Part shown: piece by piece, positions 25,990 through 34,007 of the stretch
How positions within the stretch are numbered: position 1 is the first letter of the stretch
Layout: every line of letters starts with the position of its first letter
Origin: CAIJMI01 sp964448085
GTDB lineage: Bacteria; Patescibacteriota; Microgenomatia; UBA10105; UBA927
DNA length: 64,000 nt
Reading direction: 5' to 3'
NCBI GenBank assembly: GCA_964448085.1
Contig: CAYUUX010000001.1
Location: forward strand, 1-64,000
The notes under the pieces: model-generated
Database searches by the model: none
What the model saw: the letters and a program-made list of their open reading frames with translations, nothing else
Told to the model about the DNA's origin: nothing
Program-made: the position numbers and the translations under genes

Positions 25990-27135
25990 TTACTGGACGT
26001 GTAAATAGAAACTTACAATACCATCTTCGTGCTCGATATACTTAATCTTGATGATGCTACTTCCACCACATGCCTGACTGGATGAATACATGGTTCCATC
26101 GCGAGGCGCACGGATAACACTCGTGCTTCTTCCAACCATGTCAACCCCCGTATGTATTCCTCCGCTGTACGTATAGCGCCATGACCAAGGGGTTTTGCCA
26201 AATCGTTGCGTTACAATGATATCCCCGTCAAGCGGCCAATCCCACGAGCCTGTACCTATTCTATTATTCCCTCCGACTTGATCATCATATACGTCTTTCC
26301 CTACAAGATATTCCTCCGCGTTTACCCAGGAACCGTTTTTTCGAATTTCAAAATGCAAATGCGCTCCCGTAGAACAGCCGGGGTAACCAGTGTTTCCAAC
26401 CAACGCGATAGGATCTCCTTTTTTCACTGGTCCAACCTTGACAGAATTGATGAGTGCCGAATCAATGGCCTGTCTTTCCGCAAGCGCCTGCGCAAGTAAT
26501 TGCTGATACACGGCTTCACTACTTCTTGTCTGTGCCAAAAACGATTCTTTTTGCTTTTTCTGTTGGTCAAGACTTCTCATTTCTGCTTCTAATTGCAGTT
26601 TGAGCGCCTCTTGTTGCGCACGCTTTTTCTCACGCAGGTCTTTGCGTTCCGCAAAGTTATTCTGCGTTGCCTTCAACTGAAAAAGCAACTGTGCATCCTC
26701 TTCCTGCACGCGATTAATATATTTAACGCGAGATATGAAATCCGATATGTTACCGCTTAAAAAAATCGTCCCGAAAGAAGGAACCACTGTCCTCTTGTAT
26801 GATTCAGGAATTCTATGCAACACCAATTCGGACCTTTTGGTAAGCATAACCTCAAGACGCTCGATTTCATTTGCCAGTTCTTCGATTTCAAGAGACAGCT
26901 TTGCTATTTGCGAACGGATTGTCTGCGCTTTGAGCGTCGTCAATTCAATGTTGGAGTTGATGATGCTTATTTGTTTGGAAAGGGAATTTTCCTGACTTTG
27001 CAGTTCCGCAATTTTTGCCTGCAATTGCGAAATGGTGTTCGTGATGGCTGTCGTCGTATCCTGTGCATAAACCGTGGTTGACACCACCACAAAAAAACTC
27101 AGGCAGAAACAGAAATAGCTGATAATACGGTTCAT
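25990..27135 (-). CDS. Coiled-coil M23 peptidase with circularly permuted catalytic domain
   Basis: 381 residues from ATG 27135; the frame open to 27255 runs back into ftsX and is rejected. Signal peptide 1-24. Residues 28-110 and 145-228 are coiled coils, joined by a PcsB/CwlO-like segment (SGNISDFISRVKYINRV). The LytM/M23 motifs are in reversed order: the half with KKGDPIALVGNTG and HLHFEI (H259, H261) comes first, and the half with VTQRFG, HTGVD (H328, D332), APRDG and the final YLH (H379) comes last. In normal M23 domains HxxxD precedes HxH. All zinc and catalytic residues are present, so the enzyme is probably active. As neighbour of ftsEX it is the likely EnvC/PcsB-type partner that FtsX controls for septal wall cleavage. 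Confidence 0.85.
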   Translation of the reverse strand: MNRIISYFCFCLSFFVVVSTTVYAQDTTTAITNTISQLQAKIAELQSQENSLSKQISIINSNIELTTLKAQTIRSQIAKLSLEIEELANEIERLEVMLTKRSELVLHRIPESYKRTVVPSFGTIFLSGNISDFISRVKYINRVQEEDAQLLFQLKATQNNFAERKDLREKKRAQQEALKLQLEAEMRSLDQQKKQKESFLAQTRSSEAVYQQLLAQALAERQAIDSALINSVKVGPVKKGDPIALVGNTGYPGCSTGAHLHFEIRKNGSWVNAEEYLVGKDVYDDQVGGNNRIGTGSWDWPLDGDIIVTQRFGKTPWSWRYTYSGGIHTGVDMVGRSTSVIRAPRDGTMYSSSQACGGSSIIKIKYIEHEDGIVSFYLHVQ

Positions 27136-27154
27136 GTATAAATACTCGCAGTTT

Positions 27155-28054
27155 TTAAAACTTAATATATCGACCAAGCGAGACCAAACTGCCAACGGCA
27201 CCAAGAAGAAAGCCAGTACCCAACATGGTGATACAAAAAATTCCCGTTGCAACAAGTGATTCTGTTGAAAGCGGGTTTACGAATAATGTCTGTATCACGG
27301 GTATGCTTCCCAAAAACTCAACAATGTGCGTTTGAAAAATCAACAAGAGAACTATTATGGAAAACCATGCTGCACCAGCTCCAACAACTCCATACAGTCC
27401 GCCTTCCATCACAAACGGTTTTCGTATATACCACGGAGATGCGCCGATGAGCTTGAGTATATCAATTTCATCTTTCTTTAGTGCTATTTTCATACCGATA
27501 ACAGTCATAATAATCAACAGTGAATCCAACGCTAATAACCCGGCCAGTATTCCGCCAACCAGACGTATTGCATTGGTCCAAGAAAGCAATGCATCAACCA
27601 CATCTTTTTGAAATACAACCTCCTCAACTCCATTCGCTTGTTTGATCATGGGTTCCAATTCTGACAGATATCGTGGGTCTGTTGCCGTCACCTCCAGAGA
27701 TGCGGGAAGAATATCTGCAGTAACCATTTCGAGAAGCAACGGATCGTTTTTATTTTGTTCTTTGTAGATAGCGAGTGCTTCGTCTTTGGAAACAAACTTT
27801 GTTGAGGCGATTTTACCTGTTTGCTCGAGCGTCTGTTTGAGCGTATCAGCCTCCGGCTTACCGGCTTTTTCCAAGAAAAAGACTGTAAGTTGCGGTTTGC
27901 TTTCGAAATAGCGAAGAATTGCCAGTGACGTACCTGTGGTTAAAAGAAAAACCCCACCCAAAAGAAACGTCAAAAACATAGTTAATACTGCAGCAAATGA
28001 CTGGTAAGGCGTCCTTCGAATGTGCGTCCATGTGGGATTATTCGTCTTTTTCAT
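27155..28054 (-). CDS. ftsX: Cell-division protein FtsX
   Basis: 299 residues from ATG 28054 behind AGAAGGAGG; the longer frame to 28159 lies in ftsE. N-terminal helix at about 20-43, an extracytoplasmic loop of about 130 residues (TVFFLEKAGKPEAD, FVSKDEALAIYKEQ, LPASLEVTATDP), then three helices with the FtsX domain (LKLIGASPWYIRKPFVMEGGLYG). FtsX is the membrane half of the FtsEX ABC system and transmits ATP hydrolysis to a periplasmic hydrolase. The loop would bind the coiled coil of the M23 protein encoded next. Confidence 0.93.
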   Translation of the reverse strand: MKKTNNPTWTHIRRTPYQSFAAVLTMFLTFLLGGVFLLTTGTSLAILRYFESKPQLTVFFLEKAGKPEADTLKQTLEQTGKIASTKFVSKDEALAIYKEQNKNDPLLLEMVTADILPASLEVTATDPRYLSELEPMIKQANGVEEVVFQKDVVDALLSWTNAIRLVGGILAGLLALDSLLIIMTVIGMKIALKKDEIDILKLIGASPWYIRKPFVMEGGLYGVVGAGAAWFSIIVLLLIFQTHIVEFLGSIPVIQTLFVNPLSTESLVATGIFCITMLGTGFLLGAVGSLVSLGRYIKF

Positions 28055-28811
28055 GGTCTTTTTTCTCCTCCTTCTTCTCTCCCTTTTTCTCATCTTTATG
28101 ATCATGCTTGCGTTCATGATGGAAACGTTTTGCAAAATGGTATTTCCCTTTTTTCTCATCGCTCACAATCGCGCCGTCTTTTATTGTTATTGTCCGCTTC
28201 TTTTCCTGATCAACTAACAATGCGTTATGGGTAACAACGATTACGGTTGTACCCATCTTATTCACTTCTTTTAATATCTCCAGAATATCCTCACTGGTCT
28301 CTGGATCCAAATTACCCGTTGGCTCATCGGCAAGCAGAATCTTCGGTCCTGCAACGATGGAGCGTGCGAGCGCTATCCGTTGTTTTTCTCCCTGGGAAAG
28401 CTGCACAGGAAACAGCGATGCCTTATCTGATAATTCCACTAAACCTAACGCATCCATCACTCCTTTTTCAATATCTTCCTCCGTTTTTCCCAGAACCTCC
28501 ATTCCTACGGCGATATTCTCGAACACCGTTCTATCCATAAGTAATTTCAGATCCTGAAACACCATGCCGACTTTTCTTCGAAGAAGGTATACCGAAGACG
28601 GCGGGATCTGCGCAACATCATCATCATCCACATAGACCTGTCCTTCTGATGGAAGCAACTCCCGTGTGATGAGTTTTAGCAACGTGGTTTTTCCTGCACC
28701 TGTTGGACCGATAACAAAAACGAATTCGCCGTCAGGTATTTCAACGGTTATGTCGGAGAGTGCATTTTGCCGCTCCCCAAATGCCTTTGATACATGGTCG
28801 AATCGAATCAT
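28038..28811 (-). CDS. ftsE: Cell-division ATP-binding protein FtsE
   Basis: 257 residues. Walker A is GPTGAGKTTL, Q-loop VGMVFQDLKLL, signature LSQGEKQR, Walker B ILLADEPTG, H-loop VVTHN. FtsE proteins usually stop near 220-230 residues; this one adds a tail of about 30 residues made of Lys, Glu, His and Asp (HHERKHDHKDEKKGEKKEEK). It may bind membrane, FtsZ or metal; this is a guess. Start at ATG 28811; it overlaps ftsX by 17 bases. Confidence 0.93.
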   Translation of the reverse strand: MIRFDHVSKAFGERQNALSDITVEIPDGEFVFVIGPTGAGKTTLLKLITRELLPSEGQVYVDDDDVAQIPPSSVYLLRRKVGMVFQDLKLLMDRTVFENIAVGMEVLGKTEEDIEKGVMDALGLVELSDKASLFPVQLSQGEKQRIALARSIVAGPKILLADEPTGNLDPETSEDILEILKEVNKMGTTVIVVTHNALLVDQEKKRTITIKDGAIVSDEKKGKYHFAKRFHHERKHDHKDEKKGEKKEEKKDHEKDE

Positions 28812-28813
28812 TC

Positions 28814-29275
28814 CTATTGAAGCACCTCAATGCGCCCCACATCCATAAGCCACGGACACGTTCCCGCATCCATAGTTTTACTTGTTACGGTAACTTTCTT
28901 TCCGACAAATTCATCGAGATCTAACACTGAGGAAACGAGACATGCAGTCTGTGAGGGTCCGCCCTCACGGACAAGTTTATGCGTACCTTCCCCACTGATT
29001 CCCCCCTTTTCTATAGTACCCGTTGCGCTATCGGTAAACGTCTTGGTGTCAGCACTTCCGAATACATTTTTCCCAGAAGCTGTTGGTCCGGCGGGTGCTG
29101 CCGCGCCAGTGGATAATTTCTTTCCACCGGAAATAACATATCCCGTAAGCACACCAAGGGCGACCATTAAGACAAATACACCGCCGACAATGAGCTTTAC
29201 TGATTTTGACTGACCTGTCTTATCAGGCATTTGTATTGAATTTGCTTGCTTTGCTGTAGGCTTTAGGTTTTCCAT
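28814..29275 (-). CDS. Membrane-anchored protein of unknown function (between prfB and ftsE)
   Basis: 153 residues with a short cytoplasmic N-terminus, a membrane helix at about 27-49, a Gly/Ala/Pro-rich linker and a small extracytoplasmic domain of about 85 residues. Two cysteines (TACLVSS and GTCPWLMD) could form a disulphide. KKVTVTSKTMDAG has the look of a small beta barrel (OB-like), but I cannot assign a family. GGAGG sits five bases before the ATG. The place in the operon suggests a division or envelope function. Confidence 0.7.
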   Translation of the reverse strand: MENLKPTAKQANSIQMPDKTGQSKSVKLIVGGVFVLMVALGVLTGYVISGGKKLSTGAAAPAGPTASGKNVFGSADTKTFTDSATGTIEKGGISGEGTHKLVREGGPSQTACLVSSVLDLDEFVGKKVTVTSKTMDAGTCPWLMDVGRIEVLQ

Positions 29276-29295
29276 AGTTCCTCCATTATCATGAC

Positions 29296-30306
29296 TTATG
29301 TAATTTTTTTCAAGTATTCCATAACAAAGTCTTCGATATCCCCATCCAATACCCTATCCGTATTGGAAGTTTCGTGTTGCGTTCGTAAATCTTTAACCAT
29401 GTGGTAGGGATGGAGGACATACGATCGTATTTGATTTCCCCACCCCGGTGTTTTATAAACACCTTTATATTTATCCTGTTCCTTTTGGCGCTTCGCCTCT
29501 TCAAGAGCCCACAGTTTCGAACGAAGAATTTTAAGCGCATATTCACGGTTTTGCCCCTGATACCGTTCGCTTTGGCAAGTCACTATGATGCCGCTGGGTT
29601 TATGCCGAAGACGCACTGCTGTGGAAACTTTATTCACATTCTGACCCCCTTTGCCACCTGCGCGATAAAATTCCCATTCTAAATCCTCTTCCCGCAAAAT
29701 TCCCACTTCCGCATCGTCGATAACCGGCATAACTTCCACCATGGAGAACGATGTTTGCCGTAAATTATCTGCATTAAATGGTGATTGTCTCACCAAACGA
29801 TGCACACCGCTTTCCGCTTTCAAAAAACCATATGCATATGCACCACTCACTTCAATCGTAACGCTTTTAATCCCCGCTTCATCGCCAGGAGTATAATCAA
29901 CTTCTTCTGTTGACCATCCTTTGCGTTCACAAAAACGCGTATACATCCGGAACAACATTGAGGTCCAATCCATCGCCTCCGTACCGCCTTGTCCTGCATG
30001 AAGCGCAAGAATTGCGTCCCCGCGGTCATACGGACCGGAAAGATACAATGCAAATTCCATCCTCCCCAATTCCTTTTCCAATGCGTCTTCCTGACCATCC
30101 GCCATCAAAAGTTCCAGCATTTCTCCTTCCTCTACTTCCTTTTTCAAATCCGCTATCTGTTTCATTACCCGTGCTCCATTCTTTGCATCTTTCCAGAAGG
30201 TCTCTTTCATGCTTTCTGCTTCCAACTCACGAATACCTTTTCGCTTTTCATCTAGCGCAAGTTTTTCAATGAGATGTTTTGCCCTGAGTTGTATTTCTTC
30301 ATTCAT
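29296..30306 (-). CDS. prfB: Peptide chain release factor 2
   Basis: 336 residues. The GGQ loop is YRAGGKGGQNVNKVSTAVRLRH, and the stop-codon motif SPF is in RQSPFNADNLRQ, which identifies RF2 (UGA and UAA) rather than RF1. N-terminal helices begin close to the usual start of domain 1. There is no internal TGA, so the +1 programmed frameshift that controls prfB in many bacteria is absent here. Its presence also shows that UGA is a stop codon in this organism. It stands before the ftsEX block, with 20 bases between it and the anchored protein. Confidence 0.94.
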   Translation of the reverse strand: MNEEIQLRAKHLIEKLALDEKRKGIRELEAESMKETFWKDAKNGARVMKQIADLKKEVEEGEMLELLMADGQEDALEKELGRMEFALYLSGPYDRGDAILALHAGQGGTEAMDWTSMLFRMYTRFCERKGWSTEEVDYTPGDEAGIKSVTIEVSGAYAYGFLKAESGVHRLVRQSPFNADNLRQTSFSMVEVMPVIDDAEVGILREEDLEWEFYRAGGKGGQNVNKVSTAVRLRHKPSGIIVTCQSERYQGQNREYALKILRSKLWALEEAKRQKEQDKYKGVYKTPGWGNQIRSYVLHPYHMVKDLRTQHETSNTDRVLDGDIEDFVMEYLKKIT

Positions 30307-30307
30307 A

Positions 30308-30676
30308 TTACTTACAGATAGCTTTTTTTACTTCTTCTTTTTGTCCCGGATCGAGCGTTTCAATCTTATTGATTACCTGAATAATAATTTCCTTTGTTGC
30401 AGCATCCTGTACCTTCTTTTCCATATCTTGCATAACTGTATTTACGATACTGCCTGCAGCCGATCCAATATCTACGGGCGCAGTCTGTGTCCCGTCGCTG
30501 ACTCCTAATACTTCTGCAGCCTGTTTCCCGATGCTCGTCTGCAATACCACATCTCTCACCTGCACAAGCGGATCCGGGGCTGGCTTGGAAGTAAATTTTG
30601 GCCATACAAGGCTCACGCCCGATACGGCAACTCCCGTTGTTAAAGCAGCCAGGATAAATCTCATGATAAACGGCAT
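30308..30676 (-). CDS. Small exported or anchored protein, unknown function
   Basis: 122 residues. An N-terminal hydrophobic stretch (FILAALTTGVAVSGVSLVW) is a signal peptide or anchor, followed by a helical, polar domain (TVMQDMEKKVQDAATKEIIIQVINKIETLDPGQKEEVKKAICK) with one cysteine near the end. No known family. The ATG at 30676 has TGAGG seven bases upstream; an ATG at 30664 is an alternative. It is one base ahead of prfB and would open the operon. The longer minus-strand frame that overlaps ruvC is not used. Confidence 0.62.
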   Translation of the reverse strand: MPFIMRFILAALTTGVAVSGVSLVWPKFTSKPAPDPLVQVRDVVLQTSIGKQAAEVLGVSDGTQTAPVDIGSAAGSIVNTVMQDMEKKVQDAATKEIIIQVINKIETLDPGQKEEVKKAICK

Positions 30677-30688
30677 AGATATGCCTCA

Positions 30689-30694
30689 AGTATA
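30689..30694 (-). promoter_or_regulatory. Predicted -10 of the prfB-ftsEX operon
   Basis: TATACT on the minus strand, 12 bases before ATG 30676, partly followed by the TGAGG ribosome site. No strong -35. It lies back to back with the ruvC promoter. Confidence 0.4.
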
Positions 30695-30732
30695 CGAGGT
30701 TAGCGGCAAAAACGAAAGGGAAACAGGGCGCG

Positions 30733-30762
30733 TTGGTAATTCCCCAACCTCCATGATATAAC
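30733..30762 (+). promoter_or_regulatory. Leaderless extended -10 promoter of ruvCAB
   Basis: TTGGTA (30733-30738), 18 bases, then TGA-TATAAC (30754-30762). The -10 ends 6 bases before the ruvC ATG, so the mRNA should begin at the start codon. No ribosome site is visible before ruvC, in contrast to ruvA. Confidence 0.6.
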
Positions 30763-30768
30763 AGTACC

Positions 30769-31257
30769 ATGAAAATCATGGGCTTGGATCCTGGTACTGC
30801 ACGCGTCGGTTGGGGAATAATTGCATCAGACGGGGTCGGGTGGCAGCCTATTGCATATGGACTTATAGAAACAGAGAAAACCATGGCAGCACAGGATCGT
30901 CTTCTTGATATTGCTACCTCCCTTGAAAAACTCCTCCGACAATACAAACCCGATATGGTATCTATTGAAGAATTATTTTTTGCGACGAATGCGAAAACGG
31001 CAATATCCGTTGGACAAGCACGTGGTGTATTGCTTCTGTCCTGTGCAAGATCTCATATACCTGCGGTTTCCTATGCGCCTCTTGCGATAAAACGGGCAAT
31101 CACGGGTGATGGAAAAGCAGATAAGCAGCAGGTACAATACATGGTGACCAAACAGTTACATCTCAAGACTGTGCCAAAACCTGACGACGTTGCAGACGCA
31201 TTGGCTATTGCCCTTACCCATGCATATTCACACAAAATGAAGGAGGCATGTTTATGA
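30769..31257 (+). CDS. ruvC: Holliday junction endonuclease RuvC
   Basis: 162 residues. The four metal-binding acidic residues are visible: D7 in GLDPGTARVGWG, E67 in SIEELFF, and D140 and D143 in PKPDDVADALAIA. NAKTAISVGQARGV is the DNA-contact helix. It resolves four-way junctions moved by RuvAB. The gene is coupled to ruvA through an ATGA overlap. Confidence 0.95.
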   Translation: MKIMGLDPGTARVGWGIIASDGVGWQPIAYGLIETEKTMAAQDRLLDIATSLEKLLRQYKPDMVSIEELFFATNAKTAISVGQARGVLLLSCARSHIPAVSYAPLAIKRAITGDGKADKQQVQYMVTKQLHLKTVPKPDDVADALAIALTHAYSHKMKEACL

Positions 31258-31826
31258 TCGGCGCATTATACGGAAAAGTACACTCGATGAAGAAAAATCC
31301 CATAATTTTTTTTGCAGGAGACGTTGGATACGCTGTCAGTATTCCCGATGTTTTTGCGAAAATACTCCCACTGGAAACCAAAATTCATATATATATTCAT
31401 ACACACGTACGGGAAGATGCCATTGAACTCTTCGGATTTGAAACAGAGGAAGACCTTGCGATGTTTGACTTGCTCTTAACCGTTTCGGGAATCGGACCAA
31501 AAACCGCATTGTCAGTAATGAATCATGGTGTGTCTCCCATACGGCATGCCGTACAGACTGGTGATGTTGAATTCTTCACAAACATTCCGCGCCTTGGCAA
31601 AAAGAATGCACAAAAAATAATTATTGAACTCAAAAATAAACTCGGAAGCTTGCAGGAACTCAATCTTCGTGAAGACACATCGACCGAAACGACGGATGTT
31701 GTTGATGCGCTCGTTTCCATGGGATTTGCTAAAAAGGAGGCGATGGCGGTTATCAAGAAAATTCCTACCAACGTAACCAGTCCGGAACAAAAATTACGTA
31801 ACGCCCTGCAGCTCCTGGGGAAATAA
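31254..31826 (+). CDS. ruvA: Holliday junction DNA helicase subunit RuvA
   Basis: 190 residues from ATG 31254. AGGAGG at 31241-31246 lies seven bases before this ATG, and it overlaps the ruvC TGA; the ATG at 31248 sits one base from the ribosome site and is too close. OB-fold domain I begins MIGALYGKVHSM; the helix-hairpin-helix pair is seen in LLTVSGIGPKTAL and FFTNIPRLGKKNAQKII; domain III, which binds RuvB, is the last 50 residues (DVVDALVSMGFAKKEAM). Confidence 0.94.
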   Translation: MIGALYGKVHSMKKNPIIFFAGDVGYAVSIPDVFAKILPLETKIHIYIHTHVREDAIELFGFETEEDLAMFDLLLTVSGIGPKTALSVMNHGVSPIRHAVQTGDVEFFTNIPRLGKKNAQKIIIELKNKLGSLQELNLREDTSTETTDVVDALVSMGFAKKEAMAVIKKIPTNVTSPEQKLRNALQLLGK

Positions 31827-31827
31827 T

Positions 31828-32883
31828 ATGCCAATAAAAACAATCTCTTCACCGCGAAAAAAAGAAAAAGAGGACGTATTGTTTCAAAGCGCTCCACCCG
31901 ATGAAGAGCACATTATCACATCGCTTCGTGCATCTACGTGGAATGAATTCTACGGACAACCAGCCGCGAAAAAAAGTTTGGGCATCGCCATACAAGCTGC
32001 AAAAAAACGACATGATCCGTTGGAGCATATCCTTCTCTATGGACCACCCGGATTGGGAAAAACAACGCTTGCACACCTCATAGGACATGAAATGGGAGTC
32101 AATGTACGGATTACTTCGGGACCGGCAATAGAGCGCGCCGGTGATTTAGCTGCAATTCTCACCAATATGGCACCGCGCGACATCCTTTTTATTGATGAAA
32201 TTCACAGGCTAAACAAAATCGTTGAGGAAACGCTCTATCCTGCCATGGAAGACTTTGCGCTTGATATTGTTATCGGTAAAGGCCCTTCGGCACGCACATT
32301 GCGACTCGATCTCCCCCCATGCACAATCATTGGAGCTACAACACGCGCAGGTCTTCTTTCTTCTCCCATGCGAGACAGATTCGGTGTTATCGAACGTTTA
32401 TCCTTCTACCAAATTGAGGATCTTGAAAAGATTATCACTCGAGCCGCAAAAAAATTAGGTATTGATGTAGATACACGTGCGCAAAAAGAACTCGCCATTC
32501 GAAGCCGCGGTACACCACGTATTGCCCTCCGGCTTTTAAAACGCTGTCGGGATATTGCGGAAATAGCAGAAGTGAAACACATTAACGAAACTATCATTGA
32601 TCAAGCGCTCGCACTTCTCGGCATCGACCAGGCTGGCCTTGATACTTCCGATCGACGGCTCCTCACCACGATCATAGAAAAATATAACGGTGGACCAATC
32701 GGCATAGAGACACTCGCAGCAGCACTTTCCGAGGATATTGACACTGTTGAAGAAATACTTGAACCGTATCTTATGCAACTTGGCTTTCTCAAACGCACGC
32801 CGCGGGGTAGGTTCGTCACAAAAAATGCCTATACGCATCTTGGAATTCCCATACCGTCAAAACTCCAAGAAGAACTTCTTTAG
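31828..32883 (+). CDS. ruvB: Holliday junction DNA helicase motor RuvB
   Basis: 351 residues. AAA+ motor: Walker A GPPGLGKTTLAHLIG, Walker B ILFIDEIHRL, sensor 1 IGATTRAGLLSSPMRDRFG, arginine finger within that stretch, then the winged helix at the C-terminus (GGPIGIETLAAALSED, RTPRGR). N-terminal extension of about 35 residues is charged. One base follows the ruvA stop. A terminator hairpin begins ten bases after the stop. Confidence 0.96.
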   Translation: MPIKTISSPRKKEKEDVLFQSAPPDEEHIITSLRASTWNEFYGQPAAKKSLGIAIQAAKKRHDPLEHILLYGPPGLGKTTLAHLIGHEMGVNVRITSGPAIERAGDLAAILTNMAPRDILFIDEIHRLNKIVEETLYPAMEDFALDIVIGKGPSARTLRLDLPPCTIIGATTRAGLLSSPMRDRFGVIERLSFYQIEDLEKIITRAAKKLGIDVDTRAQKELAIRSRGTPRIALRLLKRCRDIAEIAEVKHINETIIDQALALLGIDQAGLDTSDRRLLTTIIEKYNGGPIGIETLAAALSEDIDTVEEILEPYLMQLGFLKRTPRGRFVTKNAYTHLGIPIPSKLQEELL

Positions 32884-32892
32884 CCACAAAAA

Positions 32893-32919
32893 ACCCGAGG
32901 TGCTCCCCGGGTATTTTTG
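32893..32919. terminator. Bidirectional intrinsic terminator between ruvB and the thioredoxin-fold gene
   Basis: ACCCG-a-GG, loop TGCT, CC-c-CGGGT (32893-32912), followed by ATTTTTG on the plus strand; read from the minus strand the same stem is followed by TTTTTTG. It serves the two convergent genes ending at 32883 and 32931. Confidence 0.8.
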
Positions 32920-32930
32920 TGTAAATACTG

Positions 32931-33929
32931 TTAGTTACAATTTGCAGCAGATGTATTTGCTGATGCTTCCCCTGTTTCCGAAAAAGATGCGGCAACATCA
33001 TCCGTTGACAATGCCGTACCGCAATATCCAGCTTTTGTGGATGAGGCACAACACAAAACTTCTTTCAATGCGTTTGGCGTGCGTCCCCCAAAGTCAAATT
33101 CCGAAACGACCTGACTCTCATTTACCAACAACGTTGGCGAGCTTCCGATATCATATTTCGCCATCAGATCGAAATCCTTTTGTGCATACGTATTTCCTCT
33201 CTTTGCATCTGCCATACATGCATTCACCGATGCGACATTTACTCCTGTTTGCGTCAAACATTCTGCACTTTTCCCCTGCGCTTTCATATAACAGGCAACA
33301 TATGGCCAATAAAGATTCTTCTGTTCCTCACGAATACAAATCTGCCGAAGATTTTCCTGCGCCTCAGCATCGCCGTGCATGGAAGTTATTTTCCCACCCT
33401 CGATGGCTCCGATGTATTTAACTTCAAATGCATCTTTGAGCGCTGGTTGTTCTGTAATTGCCTTGTTCATCACGCGTTGCATCTGCAAACCGAACGGACA
33501 ATCGGCAACGACAAATGCAGTCATCTTTGGCGTTGCAGATTTATTGACGTCATCACAGGTTAACTTTGCTTGCGGTTCTGCTGCAGCTTGGCTATCTGCC
33601 TTTTGCAGTTCGCTCACTTTCGTGCCGCTTGCAAAGAAAATCTTCCCGTCTTTGGTTATATACGAGGTGTACTTGTTTACTTGTCCGGCTGAATCAAGCG
33701 TAAGGTCAAAGGAATATATCCCGCTTTCTTCTTTCAGATTTTCAACTGATTGAATCTTCGTTGCGTTCCCCGCAAGAACCTGTACGACATTGGGAATTGT
33801 TTTTGTCTTCATTTCCACAAGCGCATCTTTGCTTCGTTTCAGGACAAGTCCACCAACTAAAAGTGCTATTATTACTAAAGGAACGAGAAAAGAGAACAGT
33901 TTTTTACGTTTCAGGGTTAGTTTTTTCAT
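32931..33929 (-). CDS. Exported thioredoxin-fold protein with CPFG motif
   Basis: 332 residues. N-terminal anchor at about 11-30. Residues 40-120 form an unknown domain; from about 135 a thioredoxin-like fold follows: KMTAFVVADCPFGLQMQ, then a helical insert rich in cysteine (QICIREEQ, ACYMKAQGKSAECL, NACMADA), and the cis-proline strand IGSSPTLLVNE. The active site has CPFG in place of CxxC, so a single cysteine. This order recalls GILT-like or DsbA/DsbC-like proteins; thiol reductase activity by two cysteines is unlikely at this site, but the other cysteines could help. Ser/Ala-rich tail. It may chaperone or bind thiols in the envelope. Confidence 0.62.
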   Translation of the reverse strand: MKKLTLKRKKLFSFLVPLVIIALLVGGLVLKRSKDALVEMKTKTIPNVVQVLAGNATKIQSVENLKEESGIYSFDLTLDSAGQVNKYTSYITKDGKIFFASGTKVSELQKADSQAAAEPQAKLTCDDVNKSATPKMTAFVVADCPFGLQMQRVMNKAITEQPALKDAFEVKYIGAIEGGKITSMHGDAEAQENLRQICIREEQKNLYWPYVACYMKAQGKSAECLTQTGVNVASVNACMADAKRGNTYAQKDFDLMAKYDIGSSPTLLVNESQVVSEFDFGGRTPNALKEVLCCASSTKAGYCGTALSTDDVAASFSETGEASANTSAANCN

Positions 33930-33938
33930 AGTTTATTA

Positions 33939-33967
33939 TTTGTATAGGAACTTACCCGCTTTGTCAA
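33939..33967 (-). promoter_or_regulatory. Promoter of the thioredoxin-fold gene
   Basis: Minus strand TTGACA (33962-33967), 17 bases, TACAAA (33939-33944); TATACA with a 15-base spacer is the alternative. The -10 is nine bases from the ATG at 33929. The -35 is shared with the divergent promoter. Confidence 0.55.
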
Positions 33968-33988
33968 CCCGATAAAATATAGTATAAT
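33961..33988 (+). promoter_or_regulatory. Promoter of the MacAB-like exporter operon
   Basis: TTGTCA (33961-33966), 16 bases, perfect TATAAT (33983-33988). The upstream in-frame ATG at 33987 lies in the -10 itself, so translation must start at ATG 34008. Confidence 0.72.
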
Positions 33989-34007
33989 GACGTTTTCCAA
34001 AAAAGCT

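Noticed and set aside
29296..30306. UGA recoded to glycine or tryptophan
   Set aside because: RF2 is intact and many clear genes end in TGA with overlapping ATGA starts.
30366..30947. 193-codon minus-strand frame across the start of ruvC and the small exported protein
   Set aside because: It runs antisense through the start of ruvC and out of frame with the small exported protein, and its translation has no family features.
32738..33421. 227-codon plus-strand frame from the end of ruvB into the opposite gene
   Set aside because: It crosses a strong terminator and is antisense to the thioredoxin-fold gene; composition is that of a shadow frame.
33987..34007. ATG 33987 as start of the adaptor gene
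   Set aside because: It overlaps the TATAAT box and cannot be in the mRNA from that promoter.
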